Source: Chloroflexota bacterium (GTDB lineage: Bacteria; Chloroflexota; Anaerolineae; Promineifilales; Promineifilaceae). From it: a stretch of 59,443 bases of DNA. Under the pieces are notes generated by a model, which saw only the letters and a list, made by a program, of their open reading frames with translations, had not been told where the DNA came from and made no database searches. The stretch is taken from NCBI GenBank assembly GCA_014584575.1, contig JACTMP010000051.1, forward strand, positions 1 through 59,443. The letters are read 5' to 3'. Of the stretch, positions 25,456 to 33,724 are shown piece by piece (the first letter of the stretch is position 1; every line of letters begins with the position of its first letter). The position numbers and the translations under genes are program-made.

Positions 25456-25788
25456 GTAGGGCGGGAGAACAAACGAACCGTCAGCCTGCGGCGGAAAATC
25501 CAGGACAGATTGCACGGCCGTGACATTCAACGGCCCATAGATATGCGGAAACAGCATCCCCGTCTCGTAACAATCTTCATACACCAGCGGCGCGGCCAGC
25601 AGCGCCGGGTCAATGCACAGCAGCAGCAAATCGGTTTGCCCCCGAAAACGCTCATTCGCCGGCACCAACACCTGCTCAACGGTGGAGCAGTGAATAAAGC
25701 CTTCTGTCGCCAATGAATCGGCCGTGTACTGTCCCGTGGTCACGGCCGTTTCCCACTCCCCCCGCCGCGCAATGTGCAAAATCATCAT
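25447..25788 (-). CDS. DUF952 family protein
   Basis: 113 aa, the usual length. MMILHIARRGEWETAV and GFIHCSTVEQVLVPANERF followed by LLLLCIDPALL and YEDCYETGMLFPHIYGPLN match the conserved blocks of DUF952, a small alpha/beta fold of unknown function related to ADP-ribosyltransferase-like proteins. Two in-frame ATGs (25788, 25785) start it; the longer frame upstream is the shadow of the divergent radical SAM gene. Confidence 0.85.
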   Translation of the reverse strand: MMILHIARRGEWETAVTTGQYTADSLATEGFIHCSTVEQVLVPANERFRGQTDLLLLCIDPALLAAPLVYEDCYETGMLFPHIYGPLNVTAVQSVLDFPPQADGSFVLPPYFT

Positions 25789-25827
25789 CCCCCCATTATG
25801 CCCGGTTATTCCCCCCTTGCCAGTCAG

Positions 25828-25874
25828 TGTTATAATGACCCCCACGTGCCCGAAAGCCTGATGTTTCGGGGCAC
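25828..25874 (+). promoter_or_regulatory. Extended -10 promoter and leader hairpin before the first radical SAM gene
   Basis: TGTTATAAT (25828-25836) is a perfect extended -10. The leader then has GTGCCCGAAA (25846-25855) pairing with TTTCGGGGCAC (25864-25874, one bulged base), just upstream of the ATG at 25885. It is too short for a cobalamin riboswitch. Confidence 0.5.
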
Positions 25875-25884
25875 ATGAGAGCCT

Positions 25885-27423
25885 ATGATCATTTTCTACA
25901 ACCCGCAGTCTTCGGCCAACCGCAAACCTGTGCTGCCCATGTCGTTGTTGGCGGTGGGGGCGGTGCTGGAGGGCGCGTATGGATATGAAATCGTAGATGG
26001 TAATCTGGAAGATGAGCCTCTGGCCGTGCTGCACGGCCGTATCCAACAAGCCGGCCCTGCCCCCATCCTGGCCGTCACCGTCATGCCCGGCCCGCAGCTC
26101 CAGCAGGCCGTCCCGCTCTGTCGTGAACTTAAACGCCGCCACCCCCACCTGACCATCATTTGGGGCGGCTACTTCCCCACCCAACATTGGGACGCCTGCC
26201 TGCGCGCCGACTATGTAGATTACGTCATTCGCGGCCACGGCGAATACGCCTTCCGCCAGCTATTGGATCACCTGCACGGCCGTACCAATCTCCCAATCTC
26301 CCAATCTCCCAATCTCCCAATCTCCAATCTCCAATCTCCAATCTCCCAATCTCCTCTTTCTATCCCCGGCCTCGCCTACAAAGACAGCGACGGCCGTCCC
26401 GTCACCAACCCCCTGGCCCCCATCCCTGCCCCCAAAAACCTGCCCCACTGGAATTTTAACCGCGTGTCTGTGGACCGGTATGTGCGTCCTACCTTCCTCG
26501 GCAGCCGCACGTTGGGCTACCACTCCTCCTACGGCTGCCCCTTTTTCTGTAACTTTTGCGCGGTGGTCAACATGGTCAACGGCCGTTGGCTGCCCCAAAC
26601 GGCCGTGCAACTCGAACAAATCGCCCGCCTCTACCATGACAAATGGCAGGTCAACGCCATCGAATTTTACGACAACAACTTCTTCACCCAGGAAGCCCGC
26701 GTCGCCGAATTCAGCGAACGCATCGCCGACCTCGGCCTGGCCTGGTGGGGCGAAGGGCGCATTGACACGATGATGCAATACAGTGACCGCACCTGGGCGC
26801 TCATGCGCGACGCCGGTCTCAAAATGGTCTTCCTGGGGGCAGAGTCCGGCTCGTTGGACACCCTCAAACGCATGGACAAAGGGGGCCAGATGACCCCCGA
26901 CAAAACGTTGGAGATGGTGCGCCGCATGAAAAACTATGGCATCGTGCCGGAACTTTCCTTTGTCATGGGCAACCCACCCGACCCCGAAGCCGACGCCCAC
27001 CAGACCATGAATTTCATTCGCCAGGTGAAACAACTCAACCCCGCCGCCGAAATCATCATGTACCTCTACACCCCCGTCCCCCTGGCAGGTGACCTCTACG
27101 ACGAAGCACAGGCGGAAGGGTTCGCCTTCCCGCAAACGCTGGAAGAGTGGGTCAGCCCCGCCTGGCTCAACTTTTCGCAGCGGCGCAGCCTGACCATGCC
27201 CTGGATTAAACGGCCACTCCACAAACAACTGCACGACTTCGAGCGCGTCCTCAACGCCTACTACCCTACCTCCACCGACACCCGGCTCACCGGCGCGCGC
27301 CGCCGTCTGCTCAAACTGCTCTCTTCCTGGCGCTACCATACCCGCATCTACCGTTCCCCGCTGGAACTGCGCGCCCTACACCGCTTAATCGCTTACCAAC
27401 GCCCGGAAACGTCCGGTTTCTAA
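25885..27423 (+). CDS. B12-binding domain radical SAM protein (BchE-like class)
   Basis: 512 aa. Residues about 1-130 form a cobalamin-binding Rossmann domain (VTVMPGPQLQQAVPLCRELKRR, IRGHGEYAF). The radical SAM domain carries CPFFCNFC, the CxxxCxxC iron-sulfur motif, and FLGAESGSLDTLKRMDKGG. Between the two, about 23 codons of AATCTCC-type repeat DNA are translated as a Pro/Ser/Asn-rich linker (26286-26354). Reaction unknown; relatives methylate or rearrange unactivated carbons. Followed by a nucleotidyltransferase and a second radical SAM gene on the same strand. Confidence 0.9.
   Translation: MIIFYNPQSSANRKPVLPMSLLAVGAVLEGAYGYEIVDGNLEDEPLAVLHGRIQQAGPAPILAVTVMPGPQLQQAVPLCRELKRRHPHLTIIWGGYFPTQHWDACLRADYVDYVIRGHGEYAFRQLLDHLHGRTNLPISQSPNLPISNLQSPISQSPLSIPGLAYKDSDGRPVTNPLAPIPAPKNLPHWNFNRVSVDRYVRPTFLGSRTLGYHSSYGCPFFCNFCAVVNMVNGRWLPQTAVQLEQIARLYHDKWQVNAIEFYDNNFFTQEARVAEFSERIADLGLAWWGEGRIDTMMQYSDRTWALMRDAGLKMVFLGAESGSLDTLKRMDKGGQMTPDKTLEMVRRMKNYGIVPELSFVMGNPPDPEADAHQTMNFIRQVKQLNPAAEIIMYLYTPVPLAGDLYDEAQAEGFAFPQTLEEWVSPAWLNFSQRRSLTMPWIKRPLHKQLHDFERVLNAYYPTSTDTRLTGARRRLLKLLSSWRYHTRIYRSPLELRALHRLIAYQRPETSGF
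26286..26354. repeat. AATCTCC heptamer array inside the radical SAM gene
   Basis: About nine consecutive units of AATCTCCC/AATCTCC, immediately after an ACGGCCGT copy (26277-26284). The reading frame stays open and gives a low-complexity linker rich in P, S, N, L and I between the B12-binding and radical SAM domains. Confidence 0.9.
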
Positions 27424-27469
27424 CCCCCCATGACATACACCTCCCCGCAGTTTTTGAGGAACGACTCGC

Positions 27470-28417
27470 ATGAATAACGTGGTTACAGGCGACTACCCCC
27501 GACCACCCATCGCCCCCAAGAGCGCGCCGCCCGCACTGACGCCGCTGGAAACGGCCGTCTGGCGCACCATTGCCTACGCCGATGTGTTTGACTATCCGCT
27601 GACGGCCGTCGAAATCCACTACTATCTGGCCGAAACCGCCGCCACTCTGCCCGAAGTGGAAGCGGTGCTGGCCGACAAACGGTTCATCAGCCGCCATCTC
27701 TGCCGGGTGGGGGCGTATTATGCCCTGCCCGGCCGCGAAGAAACGGTCGCCATTCGCCAGGAACGGGGACGGCTGGCGCGGCAGATGTGGCCTGTCGCCA
27801 TGCAGTACGGCCGTCTGCTGGCCAGCCTGCCCTTCACCCGCATGGTCGCCGTCACCGGTTCCCTGGCGGTAGACAACGTGGCCCCCGGTGGGGACATTGA
27901 TTATTTGCTGGTGACGGCTAACGGCCGTGTCTGGCTCAACCGCGCCTTTGCCATTGCCATCGTCCGGCTGGCTGCCCGGCGCGGCCACGCCCTCTGCCCC
28001 AACTACATCCTGGCCGAACGCGCCGTGCATTTTCCCGATCATACCATTTACACGGCTCACGAAGTTGCCCAGATGACGCCCCTTTCCGGCCTGGACGTGT
28101 ATGCCCACATCCGGCAGATCAACAGTTGGACGACCAGCTTTTTGCCTAATGCCATCGGGCTGCCGCGGGAAATGGGGCACGGCCGTACACCCCACCACCG
28201 CCTGCAACAGTTGGCCGAACTACCCCTGCGCACCCCGCTCGGCCGTTGGTTCGACCAGTGGGAGATGCGCCGCAAAATCCGCAAATTCCACCAACCCCAC
28301 ACACCCGGCCACCAAACCGAAGCCGCCTTTACGCCCGACTGGTGCAAAGGGCATTTCACCACCCACAAACAGTACACCCTCACCGCTTACCAGACTCGAC
28401 TGCGCGACAGACCCTAA
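27470..28417 (+). CDS. Nucleotidyltransferase-fold protein between two radical SAM genes
   Basis: 315 aa. The N-terminal about 100 residues look like a winged-helix domain (YADVFDYPLTAVEIHYYL). The central motif VTGSLAVDN...GGDIDYLLVT matches the GS-x(n)-DxD signature of MNT/pol-beta-like nucleotidyltransferases. The C-terminal part is helical and basic (KIRKFHQPH). Spacing of 46 and 47 bases to the flanking radical SAM genes suggests one transcript. Whether it modifies a metabolite, a tRNA or a protein cannot be told. Confidence 0.72.
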   Translation: MNNVVTGDYPRPPIAPKSAPPALTPLETAVWRTIAYADVFDYPLTAVEIHYYLAETAATLPEVEAVLADKRFISRHLCRVGAYYALPGREETVAIRQERGRLARQMWPVAMQYGRLLASLPFTRMVAVTGSLAVDNVAPGGDIDYLLVTANGRVWLNRAFAIAIVRLAARRGHALCPNYILAERAVHFPDHTIYTAHEVAQMTPLSGLDVYAHIRQINSWTTSFLPNAIGLPREMGHGRTPHHRLQQLAELPLRTPLGRWFDQWEMRRKIRKFHQPHTPGHQTEAAFTPDWCKGHFTTHKQYTLTAYQTRLRDRP

Positions 28418-28442
28418 TGGTTTCAGAAAACCCTTAGGGTCT
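28409..28442. repeat. Inverted repeat spanning the nucleotidyltransferase stop codon
   Basis: AGACCCTAATGGTTT (28409-28423) and AAACCCTTAGGGTCT (28428-28442) pair over 15 bp with one mismatch. The TAA at 28415-28417 is in the left arm. A partial terminator is possible, but genes downstream remain close. Confidence 0.7.
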
Positions 28443-28464
28443 TGTCTCTACCAGGAAGTTATCC

Positions 28465-30015
28465 ATGACAGACATCCTCTTCGGCCAATCCTACTATCTC
28501 CGCTTCGACCCCAAACTGTGGTCGGCCATGCAGCCCTACCCGCCGTTGGGCACACTCTACGCCGCCAGCTTCATGCGCGAACAAGGTTACAGCGTAGCCC
28601 TGTTTGACGCCATGCTGGCAGCTTCTACCGACGAATGGGCACAGGAGCTCGACCAACACCGACCCCGTTACGCCGTCATCTATGAGGACAACTTCAACTA
28701 CCTCTCCAAAATGTGCCTGCTGAACATGCGCGAAGCCGCCTTCGCCATGATCCAGATGGCCCAGGTGCGGGGCTGCACCGTCATCGTCTGTGGCTCAGAC
28801 GCCACCGACCATGCCGAAGCGTATTTAGAAGCGGGTGCAGATTATGTACTGCTCGGTGAAGGGGAAGAAACGCTGGCCGAACTGTTGCAAAAATTGTCAA
28901 TTGATCATCGTCAATTGACAATTGACCATTGCGCGTTGATTCCGGGGCTGGCGTATCGCACTCCAGAGGGGGCGCGGCGGAATGGGCGACGGCCGTCTAT
29001 GCAACACATTGATCGCCTCCCCTTTCCCGCCTGGGATCTGGTAGACGTGCCCCGCTACCGCCAGATATGGCTGGAAAAACATGGCTACTACTCCATGAAC
29101 ATGGTCACAACTCGCGGCTGCCCCTACCATTGCAACTGGTGTGCCAAACCCATCTGGGGCCAACGATACAACTCCCGCAGCCCGCAAAACGTGGCCGAAG
29201 AGATGCGCTGGCTGCAAGAAACGTACCAACCCGACCACATCTGGTTTGCCGATGACATCATGGGCCTCAAACCGGGCTGGTGGCTGGACTTTGCGGCCGA
29301 AGTGGAAGCGCGGCAAATTCACCTGCCCTTCAAATGCCTCAGCCGCGCCGACCTGATCGTGCGCGACCCGGCCAACGTCCACGCCTTGCGCCGCGCCGGC
29401 TGTGACATTGTCTGGTTGGGCGCCGAATCGGGCGCGCAGCACATTTTGAACGCAATGGAGAAGGGAACAACGGTAGAGCAAATCTACGAAGCCGCCCGGC
29501 AGCTTCACGCTGCCGGGGTGCGCGTGGGCTTCTTTTTGCAATTTGGCTACCCCGGCGAGACCCGCACGGACATTGAAAAAACGCTGCAAATGGTACGCGA
29601 CTGCCGGCCGGATGACATCGGCATGTCCGTCTCCTACCCCCTGCCCGGCACCCGCTTTCACGAAAATGTACGTTTGCAGTTGGGGGACAAACAAAATTGG
29701 ACCGATTCGGCTGACCTGGCGATGATGTACCAGGGGCCGTTCAGTACCGAATTTTACCGCCAGCTACACGTGACACTGCACAAAGAGTTCCGCTCGCGTC
29801 GCGGCTGGCAAGAGTTGCGGCGGGTGGCGGGCAAACCGGGGCAGTGGCGGCCGCATCATGCACGGGAAGCGGCGGCGATTCTGTACCGAATGGGCACACT
29901 GCCGGCTGCCCGCCGCAAGCTGGACAAACTGGCACATGCTCCCCACAACGGCTTGACAAACCTCCCCCATATGTCGCTAGACGAGGCGGCCCTTCCCACG
30001 CCGCAGCGCGACTGA
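28465..30015 (+). CDS. B12-binding domain radical SAM protein (second copy)
   Basis: 516 aa. N-terminal cobalamin-binding-like domain (GTLYAASFMREQGYSVALFDAML, GADYVLLGEGEETLAELL), then the radical SAM domain with CPYHCNWC and WLGAESGAQHILNAMEKGT, and FLQFGYPGETRTDIEKTL. Ribosome site AGGAAG upstream. A perfect 12-bp hairpin (28893-28922) adds LSIDHRQLTIDH to the linker directly before IPGLAYR, the position equivalent to the repeat insertion in the first radical SAM protein. Paralogue of, not identical to, the gene at 25885. Confidence 0.9.
   Translation: MTDILFGQSYYLRFDPKLWSAMQPYPPLGTLYAASFMREQGYSVALFDAMLAASTDEWAQELDQHRPRYAVIYEDNFNYLSKMCLLNMREAAFAMIQMAQVRGCTVIVCGSDATDHAEAYLEAGADYVLLGEGEETLAELLQKLSIDHRQLTIDHCALIPGLAYRTPEGARRNGRRPSMQHIDRLPFPAWDLVDVPRYRQIWLEKHGYYSMNMVTTRGCPYHCNWCAKPIWGQRYNSRSPQNVAEEMRWLQETYQPDHIWFADDIMGLKPGWWLDFAAEVEARQIHLPFKCLSRADLIVRDPANVHALRRAGCDIVWLGAESGAQHILNAMEKGTTVEQIYEAARQLHAAGVRVGFFLQFGYPGETRTDIEKTLQMVRDCRPDDIGMSVSYPLPGTRFHENVRLQLGDKQNWTDSADLAMMYQGPFSTEFYRQLHVTLHKEFRSRRGWQELRRVAGKPGQWRPHHAREAAAILYRMGTLPAARRKLDKLAHAPHNGLTNLPHMSLDEAALPTPQRD
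28893..28922. repeat. Perfect 12-bp hairpin inside the second radical SAM gene
   Basis: ATTGTCAATTGA (28893-28904) and TCAATTGACAAT (28911-28922) around six bases, translated in frame in the interdomain linker. Confidence 0.85.
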
Positions 30016-30428
30016 AGCAGACCTTTTTCCCCTGAAATCTGTGGATAACTGGTCAATAGTTGTGGAAAACCCCGTTATTTTGTGGAAAACATCCCCCGGT
30101 GATGCTCTCTCCGTTTTTCAAGGTCAGCGCCAGATATGGGGGGTGGGTATGGCGAAGGCGCAGATGTGGGCACGGGGTATATGACGGGGCATAAAGGAAG
30201 GGGACGGCCATCTGTTTCCCCCTTCTCTGCCCCGTAACAATCTTCCGCGACTTTTCCAACCGTACCTCGCCCAAATACAGACAGTGGCAGGGCATGAGGG
30301 GCATATATACGGCCAAAATCCACTTGTCCACAAATTCACAGACCCTACTATCAACTACTATCAATAAATAATCTTTACGGAAAACTTTTGGGAAAACTGA
30401 AAAGGTGCGTGGCAACACTGCGCCCGTA
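30016..30428. other. Gene-free stretch with DnaA-box-like cluster (possible origin) and strong stem-loop
   Basis: The only stretch over 300 bases without a gene, between two convergent genes. TGTGGATAA (30040-30048) is an exact DnaA box in reverse; TGTGGAAAA follows at 30061-30069 and 30081-30089 with 20-21 bp phasing; TTGTCCACA lies at 30324-30332. An AT-rich segment (about 30341-30400) is next to it. In the middle, ACGGGGCA/TGCCCCGT (30184-30191 / 30228-30235) and GAAGGGG/CCCCTTC (30197-30203 / 30219-30225) form a long stem. No dnaA or dnaN is in the window, so an origin is only a suggestion. ORFs here lack coding character. Confidence 0.35.
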
Positions 30429-33400
30429 TCACGGAACTGACTCAATCGGTGACAATATGATCGCTGTGTCTTTTGCGGCCGTTTGCAGACGTGTTCCATC
30501 GGCCGCATACATGCCGACGGCGAGCGTGTGGTTCCCGGACGGGGGCAGGGTGAGGGGGTGTGTGTCCAGAATGTATTCGCCGGGCAGCCAGCCGGTGGTG
30601 GGGCGCGCCCAACTGTGGGGCACTGCATCAGACTGGGCTACAATTTGCCCCTGCGCGTCCAGCAGATGCACAAAGACGCGGTAACTGGACGGAAACTCAC
30701 CCTCAGCACGCCACAACAAATCAATCTGGCACTGGTCGCCGGTTTGCTGGCAGCCCGCACTTAGTGTGTACCCAACCAGGGTGGTCAGGGGTTGGTCATT
30801 GTTGTTTAAGGTTGTATTCACGGCCGTGTCCATTTCCATCGGTTCAAATGTGCGTTCCGGTTCTATGAGGGTGAGTGGGTCTGGCAAGACGGCTGTTTGC
30901 CCGTTCGGGTCGCTCAGGTGAAAGGCATACACGCCGCCGGGCAGGTCAACAGGCAAGGTGATGGGCAGTTGGCTGCGCCACCAGCCGTCGCCATAAGCAG
31001 ACAGGGTGAGCGGCCATGTGTGCCAGACGGTATCGGCCTCATCCATCAGGGAAAGGGTCAAAGGCACGGCCGTATCCTGGTTGTGCGACCAAAACAGCGT
31101 GTACAGCATCGTGTCGCCAGGGCTGGCGCCTGTACGGTCAAGAAACGCGCTGTGAATGGTCACATCGGGCGTTGAAAACAAGGTAGTATCAAGTACGGCC
31201 GTCCCTTCCGGCGGACGCACCTCAATTTCCCCTAAGGGCACAAAGGGGCCAACCGTCTGCTCCTGTTCATATGCCGTCAAGGGGGTGAAGGTTTCCCGGT
31301 CAAACAGAGATAGTTGCAGTTGGTAGCGGCCGGGTGGGGTGCCGGGCAGCAGGTCTACCAACAACGCGGTGCGCACGTAGCGGTCAACCGGCCAACCGGT
31401 GGTGGGCGGCGCGGCGCGTGACCAGCGATCATCCCGCAAATCATTGCTTGACCAACGCACCCCCTGTTCGTCTACTACCACCAATCCTACCCGGTAATCC
31501 TTCTCCAGCGCGGCCAATGCCTGCCAGTACAGGGTGATGGGCACTGGTTGGTCGGCGGGCACGGCCGTAGGCCAATCCTCGTACCCCAACAAACGCACCA
31601 AGGATGGGTTGCCAAACATCACCTGAGAGGGTTCGGCAATACCAGTCAATTCACCATCGGCTAACCGGTTGTGGCGTAAGGGGGTGTAACCGGCATCCAC
31701 CAGCAGCCATTTGGTCGCCAGCAGTGCCGCCCCCACCAGCAGCAGCGCCAGCCACCATCTGGTTGATGGCGTACCAGGGGCCGTTTCTTTCTGTTGAGCA
31801 GCAGGTATGCGCCAGAGGATAACAGTCAGCGCGGCCAGACTGAGCAGCGAAATCAGGTCGGCCAGCAGGCGTAACGGTGTTTCGCCAAATGCGACCTTCA
31901 GGGTATGACGGCCGTCTGGCACCGGAAAGGTAATCAGCCCATCGGCGGCGGGGGTGATGGGCACTTGTTCCCCATCTACCCAGGCGCGCCAGCCGGGGAA
32001 ATAAAAGGTGCGGAAGCGGGCGGTGAAGGGCACGGCCGTGTCCACTTCAATTTCGGTGCGCAGGGGATGGGTGACGGCCGTTTGCATCGTCGCCCCTTCC
32101 GGCAAGTCAGCCGGCGAAAAGCGCAGTTCCCACACCGGCAGCCCATACGCTTCCACCGGTATGGTTGGGGCCGAGGTGGGCAGCAGTTCGCGGCTGGCCG
32201 TCGTGCCCACTGTGTCCGTCGCCTGCTCCCAGGCCACCATACCCACCAGCGTGGTATCCGCCGGGGCGGGGCAATGTTCGGGATACAGCCAGCCCCAATG
32301 AGCGGCGGAAAGGAGCGCGATGAAGAGAAGAGGTAATCCGTAATCGGTAATCCGTAAGCCGTGTGTGGTCGTTTTACGGGTTACGGATAACGGATTACGA
32401 TTTACAGACAACAGTCCGCCCGTGAGCAACGCCGCCGCCAGCGTGGCCGGAGCCAGGAATCGCCAGGGGAATTGGAACGTTTGCAGCAGGGGTAAGGCGT
32501 CCCACAACGGCCGTGAGGCGGCCACCGTCAGCCAGATATACCCGGCCAGCGTCAGAAACAAGAAGCCGGTCAGCCAGCGTTGGCCGGGGAGTCTGCGCCA
32601 GGCAACGGCCGTGCCCGCTACTGCCAGCACGACCAGCAACAGCCCCAGCCCACGCTCCGGCCAGTCGTTGAGCAGCGCCGGGTCACTCTGGTGTGGTAGC
32701 GCCAGCAGTTGGTTGAGCGGCAGAAAGTTGTTGTAGTAGAGAAACGGCCAGGCGCTAGTCGCCCGGTCGAACTGCACAAAGTGGCGTTCGGCGATGGCGG
32801 GCAGCCAGAAAAAGGCGCTGCCGCCCAGTCCTAACGCCAACGCCAGCAGCCCGCACCACAAACTGCTACGGCTGCGCTCGTTTATGGCTATGACGATTAC
32901 CCAACCGACCATGAAGGGCAGAAAAGCGTAGGCGGTCACATCATGGGTGAAGATGAGCAGGATGAAGGTGAGCACGGCCGTAACCAACCCCACCCGCGTC
33001 CGCTCCACCTGCCAGCGCCTTAATCCCCATAACACCAGGGGCACCATGGCCCAGGCGACTGTTTCGGACAGGCTGGCGCGGTAGAGAGTGACGTAGGCAT
33101 GGTAAGGGGCGTAAAGGTAGGCGACGGCCGTGACTACCGCCCCCTTCTCGCCCCACAAATCCCGCGCCAGCAGCCATGCCGCCCAACCAGAAGCCACTAC
33201 CGCCAGCGCGTAAACGCCATTCAGCGCCCATTCCCAATTAAAACCGACCATATGGAGACCGGCCGCCAGATAAGCCGAAAAAGGTGATTGAAACTGGTAG
33301 AGGGGGTAGCCATAGCCGTGCGCCATATGGGGCGCCCACCGGCTGAATAACACACCTTGCCGCAGCAACGCTTCTATTTGCACCGCCCGCCACAGATGAA

Positions 33401-33539
33401 ACGCATTATCGAAGCCGCAGGTGAGAATACCAGAAAGCAACGGTTGGATAGCCGGTAAAGCCAGCAAAGTAACCAGTGCCAGACTGAACCAACTGCCCCG
33501 TTTGGGGGACGGCCGTTGCCTCCTAATTTGGTCGTTCAT
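30429..33539 (-). CDS. Large polytopic membrane protein (PTPS-related/YfhO-like)
   Basis: 1036 aa. About eleven membrane segments in residues 15-410 (GFDNAFHLWRAVQIEALLRQG, then YPLYQFQSPFSAYLAAG) match the '6-pyruvoyl-tetrahydropterin synthase-related' membrane domain, a GT-C-like family despite its name. A further membrane segment near 590-640 and several beta-sandwich domains follow to the C-terminus. It may glycosylate or flip a surface component. A TAATCCG-type hairpin repeat (32332-32405) is translated in frame between two membrane segments. Ten or more ACGGCCGT copies lie in the gene. Confidence 0.78.
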   Translation of the reverse strand: MNDQIRRQRPSPKRGSWFSLALVTLLALPAIQPLLSGILTCGFDNAFHLWRAVQIEALLRQGVLFSRWAPHMAHGYGYPLYQFQSPFSAYLAAGLHMVGFNWEWALNGVYALAVVASGWAAWLLARDLWGEKGAVVTAVAYLYAPYHAYVTLYRASLSETVAWAMVPLVLWGLRRWQVERTRVGLVTAVLTFILLIFTHDVTAYAFLPFMVGWVIVIAINERSRSSLWCGLLALALGLGGSAFFWLPAIAERHFVQFDRATSAWPFLYYNNFLPLNQLLALPHQSDPALLNDWPERGLGLLLVVLAVAGTAVAWRRLPGQRWLTGFLFLTLAGYIWLTVAASRPLWDALPLLQTFQFPWRFLAPATLAAALLTGGLLSVNRNPLSVTRKTTTHGLRITDYGLPLLFIALLSAAHWGWLYPEHCPAPADTTLVGMVAWEQATDTVGTTASRELLPTSAPTIPVEAYGLPVWELRFSPADLPEGATMQTAVTHPLRTEIEVDTAVPFTARFRTFYFPGWRAWVDGEQVPITPAADGLITFPVPDGRHTLKVAFGETPLRLLADLISLLSLAALTVILWRIPAAQQKETAPGTPSTRWWLALLLVGAALLATKWLLVDAGYTPLRHNRLADGELTGIAEPSQVMFGNPSLVRLLGYEDWPTAVPADQPVPITLYWQALAALEKDYRVGLVVVDEQGVRWSSNDLRDDRWSRAAPPTTGWPVDRYVRTALLVDLLPGTPPGRYQLQLSLFDRETFTPLTAYEQEQTVGPFVPLGEIEVRPPEGTAVLDTTLFSTPDVTIHSAFLDRTGASPGDTMLYTLFWSHNQDTAVPLTLSLMDEADTVWHTWPLTLSAYGDGWWRSQLPITLPVDLPGGVYAFHLSDPNGQTAVLPDPLTLIEPERTFEPMEMDTAVNTTLNNNDQPLTTLVGYTLSAGCQQTGDQCQIDLLWRAEGEFPSSYRVFVHLLDAQGQIVAQSDAVPHSWARPTTGWLPGEYILDTHPLTLPPSGNHTLAVGMYAADGTRLQTAAKDTAIILSPIESVP
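32332..32405. repeat. TAATCCG-type inverted repeat inside a coding region
   Basis: Left arm 32332-32363 (GGTAATCCGTAATCGGTAAT...) and right arm 32372-32405 (TTACGGGTTACGGATAACGG...) pair imperfectly. Translated as part of VTRKTTTHGLRITDYGL. Related units follow etfA at 59241-59266. Confidence 0.75.
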
Positions 33540-33591
33540 GTGGGCGGAATGTTAACATACCTCTGGCAAAACAGTGATTTCCTTAGCAGTG

Positions 33592-33600
33592 TGCTAGAAT
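33592..33600 (+). promoter_or_regulatory. Extended -10 TGCTAGAAT before the LysM gene
   Basis: TGCTAGAAT fits the extended -10 pattern TGnTAnnAT; the identical nonamer precedes the restriction gene at 40751-40759. No good -35 is visible at either site. Confidence 0.4.
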
Positions 33601-33724
33601 CAACGGCCGTCTACTGGCGAAATCAAAGATTGCGCTATATTTTTGTGGGCGGGCCAAAGATACTTTGGCCGCAAAATATACAGGGTGAGTACCGGGAAGA
33701 GGACACCCCGTGGAGGTTCAAAAA

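Noticed and set aside
25828..25884. Cobalamin riboswitch before the B12 radical SAM gene
   Set aside because: The leader is under 60 bases and has only a small hairpin; the B12 box and the core needed are absent.
26286..26354. CRISPR array
   Set aside because: Units are 7-8 bp with no spacers, are in frame inside a gene, and no cas genes are present.
26260..27339. 359-codon open frame on the minus strand opposite the radical SAM gene
   Set aside because: His/Gly/Val-rich antisense shadow of a well-supported gene; no start signal.
30053..30628. Open frame of 191 codons on the minus strand across the gene-free stretch
   Set aside because: It runs into the end of the large membrane-protein gene, is rich in Cys, Pro and Arg, lacks a ribosome site and crosses the DnaA-box-like cluster and stem. 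It looks non-coding.
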